This document shows, piece after piece, positions 39,913 through 47,569 of a DNA stretch of 64,000 nt. Numbering within the stretch: position 1 is the stretch's first letter; every line of letters begins with the position of its first letter. The notes beneath the pieces were generated by a model. That model made no database searches, was not told the DNA's origin, and saw only the letters and a list, made by a program, of their open reading frames with translations. This DNA comes from Flavisolibacter ginsenosidimutans. GTDB lineage: Bacteria > Bacteroidota > Bacteroidia > Chitinophagales > Chitinophagaceae. The stretch covers positions 248,001 to 312,000 of the forward strand of contig NZ_CP042433.1 of the NCBI RefSeq assembly GCF_007970805.1. Reading direction: 5' to 3'. A program made the position numbers and the translations under genes.

Positions 39913-40025
39913 ATCAGGACAAGTAACAACGTCTTCAAAGCGGGCACTCGATCAAAACCTGAAGAAGTTTATCTTTCATTATCACAAACAAATTTGCATT
40001 GCTCATCCCCAATCCAAAACAAACA

Positions 40026-40211
40026 TCAGGCTCTCTTTAATAATTCCATTTCTGTTTGTTTAATGCCCAATTGCTGATCCAACTCATCCAACATATCGGC
40101 CACTTGTTTTTGGTTGATTCCTTCAGGATACATGGATAAGGTTTTTTTCATTGCTGTCATCACCGTGATCATTCCCAACTTGAAATACTTTTCATAATTC
40201 TCCATAGTCAT
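40026..40211 (-). CDS. Small hypothetical protein, 61 aa
   Basis: The product is a compact helical protein (YFKLGMITVMTAMKKTLSMY, then QKQVADMLDELDQQLGIKQT) without membrane segments. The codon pattern and the phased helices suggest a real gene, but nothing in it is recognisable. It is divergent from the subtilase at 40479 and lies in an AT-rich stretch. Confidence 0.5.
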   Translation of the reverse strand: MTMENYEKYFKLGMITVMTAMKKTLSMYPEGINQKQVADMLDELDQQLGIKQTEMELLKRA

Positions 40212-40478
40212 TGAATTTTAATTCACACACGCAAGTAAAATTCCAAACAATATGCCAATGATAACAAACAGGCATTATGATAATTGCGGTCAATTTATCA
40301 GAAGTCAACTATCATTTACTTAGCAGAATGAACTGCATTTGTGAAACAGATTGCACATCAAAAAACAAAGATGAGCTTGTATAAAATTAATTTCGAATAC
40401 GATTTTAATATTTTAGCTTAGATAGTGGTAAGCCAAACACTGTCCCAAAACCATTCTCTCACTCTAAAACCTAACGTT

Positions 40479-41837
40479 ATGGCAAAGAAAAAAGCTTCAC
40501 CAAACACAAATCCGAAAAACAATGGCGCCACTGCTACTTCAGCATCCGTTGAACAATTGCTCACAACGGCGTTGGAACGTGGCAGTGATACACTCGAAAC
40601 CGGCCGTTACATTGTTACCTTCAAAGAAGGAGCCGGCGAAGCAGCACTGGATTCGTTTAGCAGCGAACACGGTTTGCGTGTTGCCGATGCTCGCGATTTC
40701 AAAGACCAAGCTGCCGTTTTAGAAGCCGCCGATGATGCCGATGTTTTTCATTTCCCGGAAATCGGCGCTGCACTCATTAGTGGAGGTGCCGCACAATCAC
40801 GCAGCCTTACGGCACAAGCTGAACTGACTACAGACAGTCCGTACGAAACAATCGAACCTGAATACTTTGCTTTTTCCGACCAGGTAACCCGTGAATTTAT
40901 GCGCACCTACGGCACCAAAACCGAAAAGACATCAGGTGATTTTTTGCGCGGCTTTTTGCAGGCAGCCGAAATGATCGCACGTGAATTTGGTTTTGATCAG
41001 GAAGGCGCCATTGAAGAAGGAGTAGAAGCCGAAGTGGTGGGTGCAACCTGGGGCTTGAATGTGTGCAAAGTGCCGCCGAGTGTTCGCAGCGGATTGGGCA
41101 TCCGCGTAGCCGTTTTGGATACCGGCTTCGCTTTAAATCATCCCGACTTTATCGGACGGCCAATTGCAAGCGCAACGTTCGTAGGCCAGCCGGTACAGGA
41201 TTTAAACGGACACGGAACGCATACTGCCGGCACTGCATGTGGACCCAAAGCACCCGCTGGTACAACACCGCGCTATGGAATAGGCTATCGTGCTTCGATG
41301 TTTATTGGAAAAGTTTTACAGAACAATGGTTCGGGTACAACGGCAACCGTATTAGCCGGCATGAACTGGGCCATCGCCAATCGCTGTCCCGTCATCTCCA
41401 TGTCGCTCGGTGCACAAACAGGAGTACAAGCTGCTTACACCGCCGCCGGACAATCGGCACTAAACAACGGCCTTCTGATGATTGCCGCCGCAGGCAATGC
41501 TGCCGCACCAACCGGAGCTCCGGCCAATTCGCCAACCATCATGTCGGTAGCTGCACTTGACCAAAACCTGCGGCCCGCTTCCTTCTCGGATTTTGGGAAG
41601 ATTGAAATTGCAGGTCCGGGCGTTGATGTCTTTTCTTCCTGGTACATGCCGGTACGTTACAAAATCATCAGCGGAACCAGCATGGCCACACCGCACGTTT
41701 CGGGTTGCGCTGCACTTTGGGCAGAAACTTCGCCCAATCTTCGTGCACTTAATTTGTGGAAGAAACTACAGGCAACAGCCAAGCATCTTCCATACCCCGC
41801 TACACGGGTTGGCGCAGGGCTTGTGCAGGCACCATAA
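40479..41837 (+). CDS. Cytoplasmic-type subtilisin (S8) with N-terminal I9-like prodomain
   Basis: The start at 40479 gives 452 residues beginning AKKKASPNTNP, with no signal peptide. Residues about 45-130 (GRYIVTFKEGAGEAALDSF to TIEPEYFAF) look like an inhibitor I9 propeptide. The catalytic residues follow: Asp in VAVLDTGFALNHPDF, His in DLNGHGTHTAGTA, Asn in MIAAAGNAA and Ser in SGTSMATPHVSG. Between prodomain and catalytic core lies a linker rich in Glu. A separate small gene for another I9-like domain follows 69 bases later across a terminator. Confidence 0.9.
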   Translation: MAKKKASPNTNPKNNGATATSASVEQLLTTALERGSDTLETGRYIVTFKEGAGEAALDSFSSEHGLRVADARDFKDQAAVLEAADDADVFHFPEIGAALISGGAAQSRSLTAQAELTTDSPYETIEPEYFAFSDQVTREFMRTYGTKTEKTSGDFLRGFLQAAEMIAREFGFDQEGAIEEGVEAEVVGATWGLNVCKVPPSVRSGLGIRVAVLDTGFALNHPDFIGRPIASATFVGQPVQDLNGHGTHTAGTACGPKAPAGTTPRYGIGYRASMFIGKVLQNNGSGTTATVLAGMNWAIANRCPVISMSLGAQTGVQAAYTAAGQSALNNGLLMIAAAGNAAAPTGAPANSPTIMSVAALDQNLRPASFSDFGKIEIAGPGVDVFSSWYMPVRYKIISGTSMATPHVSGCAALWAETSPNLRALNLWKKLQATAKHLPYPATRVGAGLVQAP

Positions 41838-41858
41838 GATGGTCGCTGCTTTAATTTT

Positions 41859-41888
41859 GTACCCGTTGGATTTTTTTTCAACGGGTAC
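41859..41888 (+). terminator. Terminator between the subtilase and its inhibitor-like gene
   Basis: GTACCCGTTG and CAACGGGTAC pair perfectly around a T-rich 10-base loop and are followed by TTTCTTT. Confidence 0.7.
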
Positions 41889-41906
41889 TTTCTTTAAAAC
41901 CATTTT

Positions 41907-42146
41907 ATGCCAGAAAAAAAACAATGGATTGTTGTCACCTCTGGTGACCAGTCTTTAAACGACATCGCCAAAGAGTTGGAAAAAAAAGGCTTCACAATTG
42001 ATTCGAAACTTGAGGCCATTGGGCAAATTGTTGGTACAGGCACCGAGGACATGAAAACGCAAGCGATGAAAATAAAAGGCGTTTCTTCAATAGAACCATC
42101 GCACGAAATCAACATTGGGCCTCCAAACTCTGACCTTACTTGGTAG
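41907..42146 (+). CDS. Stand-alone peptidase inhibitor I9 (subtilisin propeptide)-like protein
   Basis: The 79-residue protein has the beta-alpha-beta-beta-alpha-beta order of the I9 fold: strand QWIVVTSG, helix SLNDIAKELEKKGF, strands DSKLEAIGQIVGTG, helix DMKTQAMKIKG, strand VSSIEPSHEINI. This is the fold of subtilisin propeptides and of fungal proteinase inhibitors such as POIA1. It follows the subtilase and is probably its inhibitor or folding helper; that is inference from fold and position. A terminator follows. Confidence 0.75.
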   Translation: MPEKKQWIVVTSGDQSLNDIAKELEKKGFTIDSKLEAIGQIVGTGTEDMKTQAMKIKGVSSIEPSHEINIGPPNSDLTW

Positions 42147-42168
42147 AGCGGTTTCTAGTTTACTGAAT

Positions 42169-42198
42169 GCATGAGCAAAACAATTTGTTGGCTCGTGC
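42169..42198 (+). terminator. Terminator of the inhibitor-like gene
   Basis: GCATGAGC and GCTCGTGC pair with one G-T, with further AACA/TGTT pairing inside, and are followed by TTTTTCTTTTTTT. Confidence 0.7.
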
Positions 42199-42274
42199 TT
42201 TTTCTTTTTTTGTGAAAAATTGAAAGTGAAAAGTTGGCCGTGACTGCTTTGCAAATTGCTTGCAAAAAATACAA

Positions 42275-42445
42275 TCAGCTATTTGCCTCCACGCAGTTTT
42301 TTAAACTGTCAAGAATGGTTCGCCAGTCGCCGGGGGCTTAACATCATTGCGTAATGTACTCGGGTGCCGATCAATATTGCCACACTTTCTCCGGAACGTA
42401 AATTGTGCTTTCAACATTAATGAGGATTTTGTTTGCTGTTTTCAT
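42275..42445 (-). pseudogene. Decayed AHSA1/SRPBCC family gene
   Basis: On the minus strand an ATG at 42443-42445 opens the typical AHSA1 start (KILINVESTIYVPEKVWQY), then in the same frame come TGA where the family has tryptophan, SAPEYITQ, a second TGA at a tryptophan position, TAA, and then DWRTILDSLKNCVEANS, which matches the family's C terminus. The roughly 90 residues between are missing. So this is a gene with an internal deletion and three in-frame stops. A paired heptad hairpin lies just upstream. Confidence 0.65.
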
Positions 42446-42531
42446 GATGCGTTTAATTGATAGCGCAAACGCCTCTTGTAAAACGAGCAGAGTGCAATGA
42501 CGGCAATTAAAAGGGCGATTACGAAGGCTTA

Positions 42532-42627
42532 TATCAATAAGCAACTTGCAATAGGCAATTGGCAACCTGACAAAGACCCGACAGCGTTGCGTATTGCTTA
42601 TTGGAAATTGCCGATTGCAAGTTGATA
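42532..42627. repeat. Paired heptad hairpin beside the AHSA1 pseudogene
   Basis: The left arm 42532-42573 contains TATCAAT, AAGCAAC, TTGCAAT, AGGCAAT and TGGCAAC. The right arm 42586-42627 contains GTTGCGT, ATTGCTT, ATTGGAA, ATTGCCG, ATTGCAA and GTTGATA. Both have an exact 7-base period and are inverted, with a loop of only about 12 bases. The hairpin could reach roughly 40 bp of imperfect stem. Confidence 0.75.
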
Positions 42628-42638
42628 TAGATTCCTCT

Positions 42639-43091
42639 TTAAGGAACCAGAGGACTTTCCTCGGCTTCTTTTTCCGGCTTTACTTCAATGGTGTCGCTGA
42701 TGATGAAAACGCCTTTGGGAAAAATAGTGTTCATCAATTCCTGGTAACGTTTGGCCTCGTCGCGTGTTTGGTAATTGCCGGCCTTTAGCTTAAAGAAAGG
42801 CGATTGATAAGTAAGGTACGCTTTCTGGTCGGGGAAGTGCGTGTAGATTTTTGTTTTGGCAGCGATGGCTTCATCGCGGCTATTGGTATTGATGACGAGA
42901 AGCCGATAGCCGCGCATGGTATGTCCTGATGCTTTCTTTGCTGTGATGTTGATGTAAGCTTGTTTCTTCACCAGCAAATCAAGCCGCGGATCTTTGTGTA
43001 CAATCACAGCCGGTCCATCATACGCAATTGTATCCTGTGCAAAACAAGCCGCGCCAACGAACAAGCAAAGAAGAAGAAGAAGTTTTTTCAT
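42639..43091 (-). CDS. Exported SPOR-like domain protein
   Basis: The 150-residue product has a signal peptide (KKLLLLLCLFVGAACFAQ) and a C-terminal SPOR-like domain (YRLLVINTNSRDEAIAAKTK, FFKLKAGNYQTRDEAKRYQE). SPOR domains bind denuded peptidoglycan. There is no membrane anchor after signal cleavage, so the protein should be periplasmic or a soluble cell-wall binder. Single gene, convergent with the accessory region to its left. Confidence 0.85.
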   Translation of the reverse strand: MKKLLLLLCLFVGAACFAQDTIAYDGPAVIVHKDPRLDLLVKKQAYINITAKKASGHTMRGYRLLVINTNSRDEAIAAKTKIYTHFPDQKAYLTYQSPFFKLKAGNYQTRDEAKRYQELMNTIFPKGVFIISDTIEVKPEKEAEESPLVP

Positions 43092-43163
43092 GCGGAAACA
43101 ATTTACGCCGATGGCTCAAAAATACGTCCGGGTTCAGCAGCGTTTTTGTTAAGGAAGAGAGGA

Positions 43164-43205
43164 AAATTGTAAAATGTAGAATGTAAAATATAGAACGCTG
43201 AATTT
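43164..43205 (+). repeat. Solitary heptad array
   Basis: AAATTGT, AAAATGT, AGAATGT, AAAATAT, AGAACGC and TGAATTT follow a 7-base period between the SPOR and deoC genes. No inverted partner is visible. Confidence 0.35.
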
Positions 43206-43268
43206 AAAAATGTCTTTCACTGATGAAGAGCTTTTGAAGAGCGACTTCTTTTTTGCGTTAGATTTCAC

Positions 43269-43937
43269 TTAGTAATTCCCGCTGCCGCTTTCGCCTTTGA
43301 CAATGGCAACGCCGGCACTGCAACCCAGGCGGGTGGCGCCGGCATCAATCAACTGCTGTGCAAATTCAGCGGTGCGAATGCCGCCGCTGGCTTTAATTTG
43401 AATGCTCGCCGGCAAATGTTTTCGCATGAGCTGAACCGCGTGTACCGATGCACCTTCGCCGCCAAAGCCAGTGGATGTTTTTAAAAACTGCACCGGGTAA
43501 TGCTGATAGATTTCGCAACAGCGAACAATTTCTTCATCGGATAAAACGCCGCTTTCGATGATCACCTTCAAGGTTTTGCTTTTATCGCTTGTCAGTTTTG
43601 AAAGAACGCCGATTTCGGTTTCCACGTAAGCAAGGTCGTTGCTTTTAAACGCGGCGATATTCATCACCACGTCCAATTCATCAGCGCCTTCTTCTATGGC
43701 GATATTGGTTTCCTCCAATTTGGTTTTGTAATGATGATAGCCAAACGGAAAACCAATCACCGTGGCCACTTTCACTGCCGAATTTTCCAGCAGTTTTCTT
43801 GCGTCGCTTACAAAATACGGAGGTACGCAAACGGCCGCAAAGCTGTGGTGTACGGCTTCTTCGCAAATTTTGTCAACGTCAGCAATCGTGGTCGTGTTTT
43901 TCAAAATTGTATGATCAATAAATTGGGCTAACGACAT
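43269..43937 (-). CDS. deoC: Deoxyribose-phosphate aldolase
   Basis: The 222-residue enzyme has the DeoC signature: SLAQFIDHTILKNTTTIADV at the N terminus, VATVIGFPFGYHHYKTKLEE, ADELDVVMNIAAFK, the Schiff-base lysine in FLKTSTGFGGEGAS and the second lysine in IQIKASGGIRT. It splits deoxyribose 5-phosphate into glyceraldehyde 3-phosphate and acetaldehyde in nucleoside catabolism. The start is 43937; the longer frame to 44132 overlaps the divergent amidohydrolase and is not used. Confidence 0.95.
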   Translation of the reverse strand: MSLAQFIDHTILKNTTTIADVDKICEEAVHHSFAAVCVPPYFVSDARKLLENSAVKVATVIGFPFGYHHYKTKLEETNIAIEEGADELDVVMNIAAFKSNDLAYVETEIGVLSKLTSDKSKTLKVIIESGVLSDEEIVRCCEIYQHYPVQFLKTSTGFGGEGASVHAVQLMRKHLPASIQIKASGGIRTAEFAQQLIDAGATRLGCSAGVAIVKGESGSGNY

Positions 43938-44022
43938 GGGAAATACTGTATTTTTAAGGCCTCCGGTGTTGAACTCGAGACTGCGCAACACCTGCCTCAA
44001 AGTAAATCTAAAAACGTAACAC

Positions 44023-47000
44023 ATGAGAAGAACCAGACAATTTCTTTTGCTCTGTGGCGCTTCGCTTCTTTCACTCCTTGGCAAAACGCAAACGACGTTT
44101 CCTGTAAACGACGTCGCCGATCCGAAGTACACGCATTATGCGTTTACCGGCGCCACCATTGTAAAAGACGCGAACACCACCATCACAAACGCAACGCTGA
44201 TTATTAAAGACGGAAAAATCGTGGCCGTTGGACAGGGCCTGAAAGTGCCCGACGGCGCCATTGAAATCAGCGCCAAAGGCAAGTACATCTATCCGTCGTT
44301 TATTGACATTTACAGCGATTACGGCACACCGCCCGTTCAGGCGAGACAAGGCGGCTTTGATTTTTTTGCCCGCGGACAAATTACCACCAACACCAAAGGC
44401 GCTTACGGCTGGAACCAGGCCGTACGCCCCGAAGTAGATGCCTATAAAATTTTTGCAGCCGATGAAGCAAAGGCAAAAACCTTGCGTGACCTTGGCTTTG
44501 GCACCGTGCTCACGCACGTAAAGGACGGCATTGCCCGTGGCACCGGAACGGTTGTTACCCTTGCCGATGAAAAAGAAAACCTGGCGATGCTAAAGCAAAG
44601 GGCTTCAGCAAATTATTCCTTCAACAAAGGCTCGTCCACGCAAAGCTATCCCGGTTCGATGATGGGCATGATTGCGCTGTTGCGCCAAAGCTACCTGGAT
44701 GCGCAATGGTACAAATCGGGCGGCGCTTCAAAGGAAGGTGTGAACCTGAGTTTGGAAGCCTGGAACAACAACCAAAACCTGCCGCAAATTTTTGATGCGG
44801 GTGATAAATGGAACGACCTGCGTGCTGACCGCATTGGCGACGAAGCCGGCGTACAATACATCATCAAAGGCGGCGGCAACGAGTACCAGCGTATGGACGA
44901 TATGAAGGCGACAAAAGCCACGTTCATTCTCCCGCTGAACTATCCGCAGGCGCAGGATGTGGAAGATCCAGCCGATGCACGTTTTGTTTCGTTGACTGAT
45001 TTAAAAAATTGGGAGTTGGCGCCAACAAATCCTGCAGCCTTTGAAAAAGCAGGCATCCCGTTTTGCTTAACCACTTCGGATTTGCGGGATTCCAAAACCT
45101 TTCTAACAGCCGTTCGCACCGCCATTAATTATGGACTGAGTGAGAAAGCTGCAATGATTGCGTTGACAAAAACACCCGCTGAAGTTTTGGGGATTTCGAA
45201 CATGGTGGGAAGTTTGGAAGCTGGCAAACTCGCCAACTTTTTAATCACCAGCGGGCCAATTTTTGGCGAACGCACAACTATCTATCAAAACTGGATTCAA
45301 GGCATCAAGCACAACGTAAAAGACGAAGTGTACAACGAGATGCGCGGCAAATACAATCTTGTATTGACAACGCCATCCGGCACCGCGAATTACCTGTTGG
45401 ATTTTAAAACGCCAACGCAAGCAACGACGCTGTTGGGCAAAGACACCGTTACATCCCGCTTTTATTATGACGGCCGCAACGTTCGCATTAACGTGGCGCC
45501 CGAAAGAAGAGGCGATGCAAACCTTCGCCTGACGGGAACCGTGAACGGCAACGAATGGACGGGATACGGCGAAGACAGCGCAGGCAATCGCTTTACCTGG
45601 TCTGCACGTTATTCGGCCACGCAAGATTCAATAAGGGAAAGAAGAGACAGTGCAAGAAAACGTCCGATGGTTTTAGGAAAAGTTACGTATCCTTTTCTGC
45701 CTTATGGTTGGGAAGAAGGGCAGATGCCAAAGCAAGAAACGATTCTGATTAAAAACGGAACGGTGTGGACAAGCGAGGATGCCGGCATCTTGCAAAACAC
45801 CGATGTGCTGTTGAAGAACGGCAAGATTGCAGCCATCGGAAAAAATCTTTCTGCCGAAGGTGCAAGAGTGATTGATGCAACGGGCAAATTTGTAACGCCG
45901 GGCATCATTGACGAACACTCGCACATCGCGGCTGCATCCATCAACGAAGGCGGGCAAAGTGTAACGTCCGAAGTTCGCATCGCTGACAACCTGAATCCGG
46001 ATGACATCAATATCTATCGCCAGTTGAGCGGTGGTGTAACGACATCGCACATCTTACACGGTTCTGCCAACACCATTGGTGGACAAACGCAATTGATCAA
46101 ATTGCGTTGGGGCGCTGATGACGAAGGATTGAAGTTTAAAGGCGCCGATGGCTTCATCAAATTTGCTTTGGGCGAAAACGTAAAACGTTCCCCCACGCAA
46201 GCCGGCCAAAACAATCGTTTCCCTGATACCCGCATGGGCGTAGAGCAAGTGTTGGAAGATGCGTTCACAAGAGCAAAAGATTACGAACGTGAATGGAAGA
46301 CATACAACAACAGCGGCAAAAAGAGTCCTGCGCCTCGCCGCGATTTGGAACTGGATGCGTTGGCTGAAATTTTAAACAACAAACGCTTCATTACTTGTCA
46401 CTCGTATTTGCAAAGCGAGATCAACATGGCAATGCACATTGCCGATAAAATGGGCTATCACTACAACACCTTCACGCACATTTTGGAGGGCTACAAAGTA
46501 GCCGATAAAATGAAGGCACACGGTGCAAACGCTTCTACTTTCTCTGATTGGTGGAACTACAAAATGGAAGTCGTTGATGCCATTCCTTACAATGCTTACC
46601 TGATGCAGAAAGCCGGTTTGAACGTAGCCATTAATTCTGATGATGCGGAAATGGCAAGACGCTTAAACCAGGAAGCTGCCAAAAGTGTGAAGTACGGCGG
46701 CATGACGGAAATTGATGCGTTGAAAATGGTCACTATCAACCCTGCAAAAATGTTGCACGTTGACAAACAAGTTGGCAGCATCAAAGTGGGCAAAGACGCA
46801 GACGTTGTTGTTTGGAGCGATCATCCGTTGAGCATTTATGCAAAATCGCTCTACACCATTGTTGACGGAACAATTTATTTCGACCGCGAGAAAGATGCAC
46901 AAATGGAAAAGCAAATTGCTGCAGAAAGAATGCGCATCGTGAAAAAGATGAACGGCGAAAAGCAACGTGGAATGCCGGTTCAATCGGTTCAACCAAGTTA

Positions 47001-47070
47001 CCAGGTAATCCAAACTTGTGGCGAAGACCATCATGCCTTTGGCATACTGGCTGTAGAAGACGGCAATTAA
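44023..47070 (+). CDS. Large exported amidohydrolase with two modules, first one degenerate
   Basis: The 1015-residue protein has a signal peptide (RQFLLLCGASLLSLLGKTQ) and two tandem imidazolonepropionase-like modules. In the N-terminal module the HxH metal motif is replaced (YPSFIDIYSDYG). The C-terminal module is intact: PGIIDEHSHIAAAS, ITCHSYLQSEI, YNTFTHILEGYK and NVAINSDDAEM, with the C-terminal VGSIKVGKDADVVVWS. So hydrolysis should occur in the second module; the substrate is unknown. A second amidohydrolase gene follows after an inserted four-helix-bundle gene. Confidence 0.88.
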   Translation: MRRTRQFLLLCGASLLSLLGKTQTTFPVNDVADPKYTHYAFTGATIVKDANTTITNATLIIKDGKIVAVGQGLKVPDGAIEISAKGKYIYPSFIDIYSDYGTPPVQARQGGFDFFARGQITTNTKGAYGWNQAVRPEVDAYKIFAADEAKAKTLRDLGFGTVLTHVKDGIARGTGTVVTLADEKENLAMLKQRASANYSFNKGSSTQSYPGSMMGMIALLRQSYLDAQWYKSGGASKEGVNLSLEAWNNNQNLPQIFDAGDKWNDLRADRIGDEAGVQYIIKGGGNEYQRMDDMKATKATFILPLNYPQAQDVEDPADARFVSLTDLKNWELAPTNPAAFEKAGIPFCLTTSDLRDSKTFLTAVRTAINYGLSEKAAMIALTKTPAEVLGISNMVGSLEAGKLANFLITSGPIFGERTTIYQNWIQGIKHNVKDEVYNEMRGKYNLVLTTPSGTANYLLDFKTPTQATTLLGKDTVTSRFYYDGRNVRINVAPERRGDANLRLTGTVNGNEWTGYGEDSAGNRFTWSARYSATQDSIRERRDSARKRPMVLGKVTYPFLPYGWEEGQMPKQETILIKNGTVWTSEDAGILQNTDVLLKNGKIAAIGKNLSAEGARVIDATGKFVTPGIIDEHSHIAAASINEGGQSVTSEVRIADNLNPDDINIYRQLSGGVTTSHILHGSANTIGGQTQLIKLRWGADDEGLKFKGADGFIKFALGENVKRSPTQAGQNNRFPDTRMGVEQVLEDAFTRAKDYEREWKTYNNSGKKSPAPRRDLELDALAEILNNKRFITCHSYLQSEINMAMHIADKMGYHYNTFTHILEGYKVADKMKAHGANASTFSDWWNYKMEVVDAIPYNAYLMQKAGLNVAINSDDAEMARRLNQEAAKSVKYGGMTEIDALKMVTINPAKMLHVDKQVGSIKVGKDADVVVWSDHPLSIYAKSLYTIVDGTIYFDREKDAQMEKQIAAERMRIVKKMNGEKQRGMPVQSVQPSYQVIQTCGEDHHAFGILAVEDGN

Positions 47071-47557
47071 TTGTTCACTTGTTCACGTGTTTACATGTTC
47101 ACTTGTTAGTTTCTTCGTATGGCAACGTTTAAAACATTTGAAGAAATACACGCTTGGCAAAAGGCGAGGGAGTTGAATATGCTTGTTGGAAACTTTATTG
47201 ACTCCGGCAGGTTTAAAAGCAACTTCCGGCTGATCAACCAAATTGAAGGATCCGCCGGTTCAATTATGGACAATATTGCCGAAGGCTTTGAACGAAGCGG
47301 TAACAAAGAGTTTCTTCAATTTTTATATATCGCCAAAGGATCATGCGGAGAGTTTCGCTCACAACTCTATCGAGCGACGGATCGTAATTACATCCAGAAA
47401 CCGGAATTTGATGAACTCTTTGCTTTGTCTAAAGAAATCATTAACTGGTTACAAAAGCTTATTGATTACTTGCAAACCTCTGAACTCAAAGGAACGAAGT
47501 ATATGACCCGAAAGGAAGACAACAAGTGAACAGGTGAACAGGTAAACATGTGAACAA
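47071..47557 (+). mobile_element. Octad-armed element enclosing a four-helix-bundle (IVP family) gene
   Basis: The left arm 47071-47107 and right arm 47521-47557 are inverted copies matching at about 32 of 37 bases. Each is an 8-base tandem array (TTGTTCAC, GTGTTTAC, ATGTTCAC on the left; AACAGGTG, AACATGTG type on the right). The arms enclose one gene, whose stop codon lies in the right arm. The element starts at the base after one amidohydrolase stop and ends just before the next gene, as if inserted between two members of one operon. Confidence 0.6.
47119..47529 (+). CDS. Four-helix-bundle protein of the 23S rRNA intervening-sequence (IVP/S23) family
   Basis: The 136-residue protein shows the PF05635 pattern: FEEIHAWQKARELNMLV, the conserved core FRLINQIEGSAGSIMDNIAE with GFERSG, KEFLQFLYIAKGSCGEFRSQ and a last helix EIINWLQKLIDYL. 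Members were first found in insertions within 23S rRNA genes, and relatives (Avd) assist diversity-generating retroelements. Here the gene sits between two amidohydrolase genes inside an inverted pair of 8-bp repeat arrays, and no rRNA, reverse transcriptase or template repeat is near. Molecular function is unknown; a nucleic-acid binding role is likely from the family. Confidence 0.9.
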   Translation: MATFKTFEEIHAWQKARELNMLVGNFIDSGRFKSNFRLINQIEGSAGSIMDNIAEGFERSGNKEFLQFLYIAKGSCGEFRSQLYRATDRNYIQKPEFDELFALSKEIINWLQKLIDYLQTSELKGTKYMTRKEDNK

Positions 47558-47569
47558 AAAATAAAATCA

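Noticed and set aside
42275-42445. TGA read as tryptophan (alternative genetic code or recoding)
   Set aside because: TGA serves as the normal stop for exbD, prmC and other genes here, and the same frame also has a TAA and a missing middle, so gene decay is the simpler explanation.
43938-44132. N-terminal extension of deoC
   Set aside because: It overlaps the start of the divergent amidohydrolase gene and has no counterpart in DeoC enzymes.
47119-47529. Diversity-generating retroelement accessory (Avd)
   Set aside because: No reverse transcriptase, template repeat or variable repeat was found in the window.
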